DNA from: Dolichospermum flos-aquae CCAP 1403/13F
GTDB lineage: Bacteria; Cyanobacteriota; Cyanobacteriia; Cyanobacteriales; Nostocaceae
Direction: 5' to 3'
Length of the DNA: 64,000 nt
Assembly: GCF_012516395.1 (NCBI RefSeq)
Contig: NZ_CP051206.1
Span: 5,027,334-5,091,333 of the forward strand
In this document: positions 17,973-29,680 of the stretch, in pieces
Position numbering within the stretch: position 1 is the stretch's first letter
Layout: each line of letters opens with the position of its first letter
Program-made: the position numbers and the translations under genes
The notes under the pieces: generated by a model
Told to the model about the DNA's origin: nothing
Seen by the model: the letters and a program-made list of their open reading frames with translations, nothing else
Database searches by the model: none

Positions 17973-20900
17973 GGGAACTGGGGACTGGGAATTAGGCAGA
18001 ATTTCTGCCCCGCTGAAGGGGTTGGGAATAAATTTTTCCTCCGTCAGTTCTGGGCGGTTGAGATAACCTCTTGCTAAACGAACACCACACAGGTGCAGTT
18101 CACCTTTGACTCCCACGGGTACTGGTTGCAGATGACGGTCAAGGATGTAGGCTTGTGTATTGGCAATGGGACGACCAATCAGCACTGAGTTGGCTGTTTC
18201 TGATTGGGGATGGAGTAGGTCATGAACTATGGCGGTTACAGATGCTTCGGTTGGACCGTAGACATTTAGACAATTGACGCGATCGCCTACTACTTGTCGC
18301 CATATTGTCACTGTTTCTGGGAGAACTGCATCCCCACCCACAGCCACTAACCTCAGACTTTGCGGTACAGTTGCATTGTCTTGAGATACCGCTACTGCCC
18401 ATTCATGCCAATAGGCTGGAGTAATATTTAAGACGCTGAGACTTTCTTGGGCAATAAATTGGGCAAAACTGGCAAAGTCAGGAAACATTTGTGTGGGTCT
18501 TAATACCACCGTTGCGCCTTTGTACCAAGTGGGGAATATTTCTTCCGCCGCTACATCAAAGCTGAAGGACGCAAATTGCAACACACGATCTGCGCTAGTT
18601 AGGGCAAATACTTCACTAATTGCACTGCTATGGTTAACTAAAGCAGCATGAGTCAGCATCACGCCTTTGGGTTTGCCGGTAGACCCAGAAGTGTACAATA
18701 GACAAGTTAAGTTTTCTGGTTTGACCTCACTGACCGGATTTGCTGGACTTTGATTCGTCAGCATCTCAGATTCTCTATCTAAGACAATGACTTTTACTCC
18801 TTGTACTGGTAGAGAATTGAGTAATTTTTGCTGTGTGATTAGCACAGAAAATTGTGAATCCTCAGATATGTCAGCTAAACGCTGCTGGGGATAATCAGGG
18901 TCGAGGGGGACATAACCGCCACCGGCTTTGAGGACGGCTAACAATGTGACGATGATGGATAGCGATCGCTCTAAATAAATCCCCACCAAAACTTCTGGTT
19001 TTACACCAATATCTTGTAAGTAGTGTGCTAATTGATTAGCTTGGGTGTTCAACTCACCATAAGTTAATTGTTGATTTTCAAATATTACTGCTACTGCATC
19101 TGGGGTAAACCTAACCTGCTGTTCAAACAACTGATGGATACATTTATCTTGGGGATAATCGGCTTGAGTATCGTTCCATTCTACAAATAACTGGTGTTGC
19201 TCAACTGCTGTTAGCATTGGCAATTGGTCAATTCGCTCACTGGGATTCGCCACAATTGCTGCCAGGAGTGTGACAAAATGACCCGCCATCCGGGCGATGG
19301 TGCTATGGTCAAACAAGTCGGTGTTGTACTCCCACACTCCCACCAGTCCATTACCTGTGTTCTGCATTCCTAAGGTCAGATCAAATTTTGCCGTTACGGT
19401 TTCTATTGGTAATGGACTGACAGTTAACCCAGTCAACTCTACGGTCGCTAGGGGATCATTTTGGAGGAGAAAATCTACCTGAAACAGTGGTGCATGGCTG
19501 AGGTCGCGTTCTGGCTGCAATACTTCCACCAACATTTCAAAGGGTAAATCCTGATGAGCATAAGCATCCATTGCCATCAACCGAACACGAGTGAGTAATT
19601 CCGCAAAACTGGGATTACCTGATAAATCAGTCCGTAAAACTAAAGTATTGACAAAAAAGCCAATTAACCCTTCTATTTCACTACGATGACGATTAGCAAT
19701 TGGTGTCCCTACCAAAATATCTGATTGTTCTGTGTAGCGATAAAGTAGGGTATCAAAGGCTGCCAACAACATCATGAACAACGTCACCCCTTGTTCCTGA
19801 CTCAGTTTTGTCAATTTTCGACTTAACTCAACAGAGAGTGCAAACTCATGATATGCCCCAGCGGTGGTTTGCACAGCAGGTCTGGGTCGGTCTGTGGGGA
19901 GTGATAATAGGGTTGGTGCATCTTTTAGTTGTTGTTGCCAATAACTCAATTGGTTTTGTAATACATCCCCGGCTAACCACTGTCTCTGCCATAAGGCGAA
20001 ATCTGCGTACTGAATCGGCAGTGGTGCGAGATTGGCAGGTTGACCTATTGAATAAGCATTGTACAGGGTCGCTAGTTCTTGGACAAACACCCCCATGGAC
20101 CAGCCATCAGAGACAATATGGTGCATACAAACTAAAAATAGATGCTCTGTTACAGACAGCACTACTAATGTCGCTCTCACTAATGCTTGTTTTTCTAGGT
20201 AAAAGGGTTGTAGAGCTTGTTGTTGTACTAATTGCTGTGCAGCTATTTCTTGTTCGGTTGTCGATAAATGCCTCAAGTCAACAACTGATACTGTCCAATT
20301 TGTTGCTGTTTGAATAATTTGTCTTGGTTGTCCATCAACTGTAATTAAATTGGTGCGTAAGGCTTCGTGGCGATGAATAATTTCTTGTAAGCTTTGTTCT
20401 AAGGCTACTTGATTGAGAGTTCCGACTAGACGTAAAGCTATGGGTATGTTGTATAAGGCACTGTTCGGCTCGAACTGGTCTAAAAACCACAGCCGATTTT
20501 GAGCAAATGATAATAGTAATTCTGCATTCTCTGCCCTTGGTAAGATGGGTGGGGAAGTTAGTTCTAAGTCTTGTTGTTGTAAATGCTGAATCGATGGCAT
20601 CAATTCGGCTATTGTCGGTGCAGCAAATAACTCCCGCAATGGTAGTTCCACTTGGAAAATGTTGCGGATGTGTGAAACCAGTTGTGTTGCTAGGAGTGAG
20701 TGTCCACCGAAGGTAAAGAAGTTATCTTGTATCCCCACTTGCTCTACTTTGAGGACTTGCGCCCAAATTTGTGCCAGCATTTCCTCAACTGGAGTGCGCG
20801 GGGCTACATATTTGTGTTTGAGTTCCCTGTGTAAATCCGGTGTGGGTAAAGCGCGGTGGTCGATTTTACCATTGGGAGTTAGTGGCAGAGATTCTAAAAT

Positions 20901-22781
20901 GACGAAAGCATTAGGTACCATGTATTCTGGTAGTTTGGCTTTTAGGAATTGTCGCAGTTCACTAACTGTCGGTGTCACTTCTTTTTGTGGCACGATGTAA
21001 CCAACTAGGCGTTTATCCCCGGTTATATCTTCGCGGACAATGACGCAAGATGCTTGGACATCGCCTAGTTGACTTAGTACTGCTTCAATTTCTCCCAATT
21101 CAATGCGGAAGCCACGAATTTTTACCTGATTGTCGATGCGTCCCAGGTATTCAATGTTGCCATCTGGCAGATAACGGGCTAAGTCCCCAGTTTTATATAA
21201 TTTTGAATTTTGTCCGTCTTTGGCGTTTCTGTAGGGTATTTTAAATTTTGAATTGTCAAAGGGATTGGGGATAAATTTCTCTTGTGTCAATTCAGGTCGG
21301 TTGAGGTAGCCTCGTGCTAACCCCGCACCACCGATGTGCAATTCTCCTGGTACACCGATGGGTACTGGTTGTAAGTGTGAGTCTAAGATGTAGATTTGCG
21401 CGTTGGCGATTGGACGACCGATGGGCGGTTTTCTTCCATTGGGTTGACAAATTGCTATCGTCGCCGCAACCGTAGACTCCGTAGGTCCGTAGGCGTTGAA
21501 AAAACGCCGTCCCGTTCCCCACCGTTCTACTAATTCTGCTGAGGAAGCTTCACCACCAACGCTTAGATATTGCAAATCGGGTAAGGTCGCTTGAGGTAAG
21601 ACAGACAACGCCGAAGGAGATAAAAAACTATGGGAAATCTTGTGATCAGCTAAAAAGTCAACCAAGACTTGACTTGGTAACAAGGTTTCAATGTTTGGAA
21701 GATATAAGCAAGCACCACTGACGAAGGTAGTAGCAATTTCAGCAACAGATAGATCAAAGCTAAAAGACCCAAACTGAAGCAAACGGCTTTGGGATTGAAC
21801 TTGAAAAGTTTTGCACCAAGCCAAGCTTAAATTTACCAGTGCCTGATGTTCAATCATTACACCTTTAGGTCGTCCTGTCGAACCAGAGGTGTAGATGACG
21901 TAAGCTAAATTATTAGGTGTACTTTGAGGACTGGGATTATCCGTTAACTCCGAACTAAAACTTTCCTGATCTAAACAAATTACTTGGCAGGGATTTTGCT
22001 GTTCAGCTATAGGTAATTGGTCTAGGAGGAAACTTTGGGTGAGTAACACCGATGTCCCAGAATCTTTTAGCATGAACTGAATCCGCTTTTGTGGATACTC
22101 AGGGTCAAGCGGCACATAAGCGCCACCTGCTTTGAGAATTCCTAAAATTCCCACGATCATCTCTAGCGATCGCTCTACACACAACCCTACCAGTACATCT
22201 GCTCCCACTCCATGAGAGCGCAAGTAATGTGCCAACTGGTTAGCGCGACAATTCAACTCATCATAGGTAAGTTGTTGATTCTCAAATACCACCGCCACAG
22301 CATCGGGTGTCCTCAAACACTGCTCCTCAAATAACTGATGGATACACTTATCTTGGGGATAGTCTACTTGTGTATCATTCCACTCAATTAATAACTGCTG
22401 CTGCTCAACTTCTGTCAGCAGAGGTAATTGGGAAATTCGCTCAAGGGGATTCGCCACAATTCCCTCAAGTAAGGTGACAAAATGACCAGTCATCCGCTCA
22501 ATAGTGCTTGTATCAAACAAGTCAGTGTTATACTCCCACACACCAATTAGTCCAGTACCTGTGTTCTCCATTGCTAAGGTAAGATCACACTTGGCAGTTA
22601 CACTTTCTACTACCAATGGACTAACAGTTAATCCAGTCAACTCTACTTGAGAGTTAGGAGCATTCTGAAGGCCAAACACTACCTGAAACAGCGGTGTATA
22701 GCTGAGATCCCGTTCTAGCTGCAATGCCTCAACTAGCATTTCAAAAGGTAAATCCTGATGAGAGTATGCATCCATTGCCAT
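17949..22781 (-). pseudogene. NRPS fragment: C(end)-A(X)-T-C-A(Ahp-type, truncated)
   Basis: 1610 residues. The end of a condensation domain (1-105) is followed by A(X) (about 130-640), T (DNFFTFGGHSLLATQ), an intact C domain (HHIVSDGWS) and most of a second A domain. Pocket of A(X) reads D-L-A-F-S-G-A-V-A, which I cannot assign with confidence. Pocket of the second reads D-V-E-N-A-G-V-V-T, which I recall as the code of modules that supply the Ahp residue of cyanopeptolins. The frame is shifted from its C domain start at 22819-22826 and ended early by inserted heptamers at 17973-17986. Confidence 0.85.
17973..17986. repeat. Two-heptamer insertion that frameshifts the Ahp-type A domain
   Basis: On the coding strand the inserted 14 bp are AGTCCCC AGTTCCC. 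Removing them restores PNSRLYKTGDLARY, exactly the sequence of the paralogous modules. Heptamers of this kind are typical tandem repeats of heterocystous cyanobacteria and also occur in mutS2 (44842-44964). Confidence 0.85.
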
Positions 22782-22795
22782 TAACCGAACACGAG

Positions 22796-23767
22796 TCAGT
22801 AATTCACTAAATCGAGGATTCCCTCCAAGTTGGTACGCATTACCAATGTATTGACAAAAAAGCCAATTAATGCTTCTATTTCACCGTAATTGCGGTTGGC
22901 TATAGGAGCCCCTACCACAATGTCTGATTGTCCTGTGTAGCGGTAAAGTAGGGTATCAAATGCTGCCAACAATGTCATGAATAGTGTTACTTCCTGCTCC
23001 TGACTCAGTTTTGTCAACTTTTGAGTTAACTCAACTGAAAGTGCAAACTTTTGATGTGCGCCAACGAAGGTTTGCACAGCAGGTCTGGGTCTGTCTGTGG
23101 GTAGCGATAATAAAGCTGGTGCATCTTTTAGTTGTTTTTGCCAGTAACTCAATTGGCTTTGCAGCAAATCCCCTTGCAAGAACTCTCTTTGCCAAATTGC
23201 AAAATCTGCGTATTGAATTGCTAATGGCTCTAACGGTGTTCGCTGACCTATTGAATAAGCATTGTACAGTGCCGCTAGTTCTTGGAAAAACACTCCCATT
23301 GACCAGCCATCACTGACAATGTGGTGCATACACACTAATAGTAAGTGTTCTGTCTCGGATAGTACGACTAATGTCGCTCTGACTAACGATTCACTTGCTA
23401 AATCAAAGGGTTGAATTGCTTGTTTTTGTGCCAATTGCTGTGCAGCACTTTCTTGTTCGGTTACTTCGACTTCGCTCAGTACAAGTGTAGATAAATGCTG
23501 CAAGTCAACAACTGATACTGTCCAATTTATTTCTGTTTGAATGATTTGTGCTGGTTGTCCATCAATTGTCATGAAATTGGTGCGTAAGGCTTCGTGACGA
23601 TCAATAATTTCTTTTAAGCTTTGTGCCAAGGCTGCTCGATTGAGAGTTCCTACTAGACGCAAAGCTAAAGGTATGTTGTATAAGGGACTGTTCGGCTGTA
23701 ACTGGTCTAAAAACCACAAACGCTGTTGAGCATAAGATAGTGGTAATTCTTCATTATGATTTTGCAT
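22796..23767 (-). pseudogene. Start of the second NRPS gene: condensation domain, frameshifted
   Basis: A real gene start: ATG at 23767 preceded by AAGGAAAAAGA and overlapping the stop of the upstream gene by 14 nt (ATGCAAAATCATAA). It encodes most of an LCL-type condensation domain (LPLSYAQQRLWFLDQL, then CMHHIVSDGWSMGVF, then IGFFVNTLVMRT). The frame breaks at 22819-22826, where one base is missing in a G-rich run (GGAGGGAATCC on the coding strand), and coding continues in the 17949-22781 fragment. A 24-bp dispersed repeat adds LVLSEVEV-type residues at 23462-23485. Confidence 0.85.
23462..23485 (-). repeat. 24-bp small dispersed repeat in a C domain
   Basis: Plus-strand text TACTTCGACTTCGCTCAGTA then CAAG. 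It splits the conserved QHLST/TEQE stretch of the condensation domain in frame. This is an insertion event independent of the copies in A domains. Confidence 0.8.
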
Positions 23768-25353
23768 TCTTTTTCCTTGGTAAGATGGGTGGTACTTTTA
23801 TTTCTATGTTTTGTTGCTGTAACTGCTGAATCAATGGTGCTAATTCGGCAACTGTCGGTGCCGCAAATAAACTACGCAACGGTAGTTCTACTTTGAAGCT
23901 AGTGCGGATGCGTGAAACCAATTGGGTTGCTAGTAGCGAGTGTCCGCCAAGTTCAAAGAAGTTGTCATGAATCCCCACTTGCTCTACTCTCAGGACTTTT
24001 GCCCAAATTTGTGCCAATTTTTCTTCAACGGGAGTGCGGGGTGCTACTAAACTCTCTTCTATTCCTGCGCGTGATTCTGGAACCGGTAGGGAGCGACGGT
24101 CTATTTTGCCATTGGACGTGAGGGGTAAAGACTCCAAGATGACTATTGCATTTGGTATCATGTAATCTGGTAACTTTTCCTTGAGGAAGCTACGCAGTTC
24201 TGCTGTTGTGGGAGCTTGTGCCACTTGCGGTACTACGTAAGCTACCAGACGTTTGTCGCCCGGTTCATCCTCCCTGACTACCACCACACTTTCCCAAACG
24301 GCTGGATGTTGTGCCAGTAATCCTTCAATTTCGCCCAACTCAATGCGGAAGCCGCGAATCTTTACTTGCTGGTCAATTCGCCCTAAATACTCTAACTCGC
24401 CATTGGGCAAATAACGGGCTAAGTCTCCTGTTCTATAAAGGCGTTCTCCTCCCTTACTTCTTTGGAAGGGGTTGGAGATAAACCTTTGTCCTGTGAGTTC
24501 GTCACGATGGAGATAGCCACGAGTCACCCCCTCACCACCAACGTACATCTCCCCTGGAACTCCAATCGGTACTGGTTGTAAATGCTGGTCTAGCACATAC
24601 ACTTGTAAGTCGGGAATCGGGCGACCAATGACACTAGCTGTGCGATTTAAATCGTCAAGGCTCAATGGACGATAGGTTACGTGTACAGTAGTTTCCGTAA
24701 TCCCGTACATATTCACTAACTGCGGTTTCTGGTCGCCGTGGCGCTCAAACCAGGGTTGCAAACTCTCGAGTTCCAGAGCTTCTCCACCAAAAATTACGAG
24801 ACGGAGGTTCAAATTGCTCATTCCGATTGACTGTTCTGCTTGAATTAACTGGCGGAAAGCTGAAGGCGTTTGATTGAGAATTGTGACCTGCTCTTGAGAT
24901 AATAATTTATAGAACGATTCAGGCGATCGCGTCAATAAATACGGCACTACTACCAGTCGTCCACCATAAAGCAATGCACCCCAAATTTCCCAAACAGAGA
25001 AGTCGAAGGCATAGGAGTGGAACATTGTCCACACATCTTGAGAATTAAATTTATACCAAGAGTTTGTGGCGGCAAACAGACGAGTTACATGATGGTGGTT
25101 GACTAAAACACCTTTAGGCTGACCTGTAGAACCTGAAGTGTAGATGACGTATGCCAGATTAGGCGATGTGGCAGTATTGACAGGGTTGGAGTTGCTGTTT
25201 TGGGTAATTTTTTCCAAGTCGGTATCTAAGCAGACAAGCTGTGCAGTATGGGCTGGTAGCTTGTTGACTAATTGCTGTTGGGTCAGTAGCACTTTCACCT
25301 GAGTGTCTGTGAGGATGAAACTCAACCGTTCAGGTGGATACTCAGGGTCAAGG

Positions 25354-26471
25354 GGCACATAAGCCCCACCCGCCTTGAGAATACCCAGTAATCCCACAAT
25401 CATCTCCCAAGAGCGCTCCACACAAATACCCACCAGCACATCGGCTCCCACACCCAAAGACTGCAAGTAATGCGCCAACTGATTAGCTCGACAATTTAAT
25501 TCATGATATGTAAGTTGTTGCTCTTCAAATACCACCGCCACTGCATCCGGTGTCCGCCGGACTTGCTGCTCAAATAACTGATGAATACACTGATCAACAG
25601 GATAATCTACCTGAGTATGATTCCACTCAATTAATAACTGCTGTTTCTCTGGTTCTGTTAACAAAGGTAATTGGGAAATCTGTTCCAGAGGATTAGCCAC
25701 AATTGACGAAAGTAGTGTCAGAAAATGACCAGTCATGCGCTCAATAGTGCTGGCATCAAACAAGTCAGTATTGTACTCCCACACCCCAATCAATCCATTA
25801 CCTGTGTTCTCCATTGCTAAGGTAAGATCAAACTTTGCCGTTGCACCTTCTATTGGCAATGAACTAATACTTAACCCACTCAACTCTACTTCTGACAGGT
25901 AAGGATTCTGGAGGGCAAACATCACCTGAAATAGGGGTGTATGACTAAGGTCGCGTTCTGGCTGCAATGCTTCCACCAGCATTTCCAATGGCAAATTCTG
26001 ATGAGCATAAGCGGATAAAGCCATAGACCGAACACGAGTGAGTAATTCCGCAAAACTGGGATTTTCCGATAAATTACTCCGCATCACTAAAGTATTGACA
26101 AAAAAGCCAATTAACCCTTCTATTTCACTGCGATCGCGGTTAGCAATTGGAGTCCCTACCAAAATGTCTTCTGTTCCTGTGTAGCGATACAGTAATACAT
26201 CAAATGCTGCCAACAGCGTCATAAACAGAGTACAATCTTGTTGCTGACTCAGTTGCATTAACCCTTGAGTTAATTCCACAGAAAGAGCAAAATCTTGATA
26301 TGCGCCTACGAAGGTTTGCACAGCAGGTCTGGGTCGGTCTGTGGGCAGCACTAACAGGGCTGGTGCATCTTTTAGTTGTTGTTGCCAGTAATTCAGTTGG
26401 CTTTGCAGTACATCTCCGACTAACCAGTTTCTTTGCCAAATTGCAAAATCTGCGTACTGAATCGGCAGTGG
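25354..26471 (-). repeat. 1.1-kb near-identical module repeat, copy A
   Basis: Matches 28561-29678 at a constant offset of 3207 bp with only a handful of substitutions seen by eye. It covers the end of a C domain and the start of an A domain. Adjacent module parts are much more divergent, indicating recent duplication or gene conversion. Confidence 0.85.
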
Positions 26472-28560
26472 AGTTAAAGGTATTCGCGTAGCGTCTGGCA
26501 GAGAAGGTAGACCTATTGAATAAGCATTGTATAATGCTGCCAGTTCTGCGACAAACACACCCATTGACCAGCCATCAGAGACAATGTGGTGCATACACAC
26601 ATTCAACAGGTGTTCTGTCTCAGAAAGCACTACTAATGTTACTCTGATTAATACTTCACTTGCCAAGTCAAAGGATTGAATAGCTTGTTTTTGTGCCAAT
26701 TGCTGTGCAGCTATTTCTTGTGCGCTGGTGGATAAATGCCTGAAGTTAACAACTGATACTGTCCAATTTGTTGCTGTTTGAATGACTTGCCTTGGTGTAC
26801 CATCAACTGTAATGAAATTGGTGCGTAATGCTTCGTGACGATGAATAATTTCTTCTAAGCTTTGTGCTAAGGCTGCTTGATTGAGAGTTCCGACTAGACG
26901 CAAAGCTATGGGGATATTATATAAGGCACTGTTCGGTTGTAATTGGTCTAAAAACCACAACCGCTGTTGGGCATAAGACAAGGGTAATTCTGCATTCTCT
27001 GCCCTTGGTAAAATGGGTGGGGAAGTCAGTTCTAACTCTTGTTGCTGCAACCGTTGAATATGTGGCGACAATTGAGCAACTGTCGGTGCAGCAAATAAAC
27101 TACGCAACGGTAGTTCTACTTTGAAGCTAGTGCGGATACGGGAAACTAATTGGGTTGCTAGTAGGGAGTGTCCGCCAAAGGTAAAGAAGTTATCATGAAT
27201 GCCTACTTGCTCTAGTTTAAGGACTTGTGCCCAAATTAGTGACAGGATTTCTTCGGTGGGGGTGCGTGGAGCTACGTATTTGTCGGTTCCTTGACCCTGT
27301 AAATCGGGAACAGGTAAAGCGCGGCGGTCTACTTTGCCATTAGGGGTTAAGGGGAGGGAATCCAGGATCACAAAGATATTGGGAACCATGTAATCTGGCA
27401 GTTTTGTCTTGAGGAATTGCGGTAATTCACTAACAGTACAAGTCATCTGGGAAGACGGCACAATGTAGCCTACTAGCCGTTTATTCCCAGGGTCGTCTTC
27501 ACGGGCGATAACACAAGCTACCTGTACATCATCTCTTTGGTTCAGTACCGCTTCAATTTCTGCTAATTCGATCCGGAAACCACGGATTTTTACTTGATTA
27601 TCAATGCGTCCCAGGTATTCTATATTGCCATTGGGCAAATAACGGGCTAAGTCCCCGGTTTTGTAGAGACGGGAATTAGGGTAGGTGCTAAAGGGATTGG
27701 CGATAAATTTCTCTTGTGTCAATTCGGGGCGATTGAGGTAGCCTCTGGCTAATCCGGCTCCACTTATATGCAATTCGCCTGGTACACCAACGGGTAATGC
27801 TTGTAAATTTTGGTCAAGGATATAAATTTGGGTATTGGAAATTGGGCGACCAATGGGGACAATTTGTGTATATATCTCTCGCTGACAATTGCAGAAAGTT
27901 GCATCGATACAAGTTTCCGTCGGTCCGTAAAGATTGTGTAAGTTCACATCTAGCTTGCTTAACAAGCCTTCAAGTAGAGCAACTGGTAAGACTTCACCTC
28001 CACAGAAGACGTGTTTGAGGGAGTGACAAGTTTCGATTCCTCCCTGCTCTAAAAGCATTTGTAACAAAGATGGGACAAGTTGAACAATCGTTACCTGCTG
28101 TTGGGCAATTAACCTTAACAGATAAGCACTATCAGTATGACCTCCTGGTTTAGCTATTAACAACTGTCCACCGGCTAATAATGGAGCGTAGAATTCCCAA
28201 ACTGACGCATCAAAGCCAAAGGGAGTTTTTTGCAATACTTTGTCTTTTTCCGTCAGGGGGAATGTTGCTTGCATCCAGGACATATGGTTGCAAAGGTTAC
28301 TGTGAGAGAGCATTACCCCCTTGGGTGTGCCAGTAGAACCGGAGGTATAAATCACATAAGCTAAGTTACCAGGTTGTACCTCAGTGATTGGACTCTCCTG
28401 ACTAGATTCACAGATCAGCAGCCAGTCGGTATCTAAGCAGACGACAGGCGCTTGATTTTCAGGTAATTTCTCGACTAAATGCTGTTGGGTTAATAAGACT
28501 GAAACTTGAGCATCTGCCCACATAAAAGTCAAACGCTCAGTTGGATAATCTGGGTCAAGC

Positions 28561-29678
28561 GGCACATAAGCCCCACCCGCCTTGAGAATACCCAGTAATC
28601 CCACAATCATCTCCCAAGAGCGCTCCACACAAATACCCACCAGCACATCGGCTCCCACACCCAAAGACTGCAAGTAATGCGCCAACTGATTAGCTCGACA
28701 ATTTAATTCATGATATGTAAGTTGTTGCTCTTCAAATACCACCGCCACTGCATCCGGTGTCCGCCGGACTTGCTGCTCAAATAACTGATGAATACACTGA
28801 TCAACAGGATAATCTACCTGAGTATGATTCCACTCAATTAATAACTGCTGTTTCTCTGGTTCTGTTAACAAAGGTAATTGGGAAATCTGTTCCAGAGGAT
28901 TAGCCACAATTGACGAAAGTAGTGTCAGAAAATGACCAGTCATGCGCTCAATAGTGCTGGCATCAAACAAGTCAGTATTGTACTCCCACACCCCAATCAA
29001 TCCATTACTTGTGTTCTCCATTGCTAAGGTAAGATCAAACTTTGCCGTTGCACCTTCTATTGGCAATGAACTAATACTTAACCCACTCAACTCTACTTCT
29101 GACAGGTAAGGATTCTGGAGGGCAAACATCACCTGAAATAGGGGTGTATGACTAAGGTCGCGTTCTGGCTGCAATGCTTCCACCAGCATTTCCAATGGCA
29201 AATTCTGATGAGCATAGGCGGATAAAGCCATAGACCGAACACGAGTGAGTAATTCCGCAAAACTGGGATTTTCCGATAAATTACTCCGCATCACTAAAGT
29301 ATTGACAAAAAAGCCAATTAACCCTTCTATTTCACTGCGATCGCGGTTAGCAATTGGAGTCCCTACCAAAATGTCTTCTGTTCCTGTGTAGCGATACAGT
29401 AATACATCAAATGCTGCCAACAGCGTCATAAACAGAGTACAATCTTGTTGCTGACTCAGTTGCATTAACCCTTGAGTTAATTCCACAGAAAGAGCAAAAT
29501 CTTGATATGCGCCTACGAAGGTTTGCACAGCAGGTCTGGGTCGGTCTGTGGGCAGCACTAACAGGGCTGGGGCATCTTTTAGTTGTTGTTGCCAGTAACT
29601 CAGTTGGCTTTGCAGTACATCCTCGACTAACCAGTTTCTTTGCCAAATTGCAAAATCTGCGTACTGAATCGGCAGTGG
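28561..29678 (-). repeat. 1.1-kb near-identical module repeat, copy B
   Basis: Partner of 25354-26471. The near-identity ends just before the deletion scar at 29715-29730. Confidence 0.85.
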
Positions 29679-29680
29679 GG

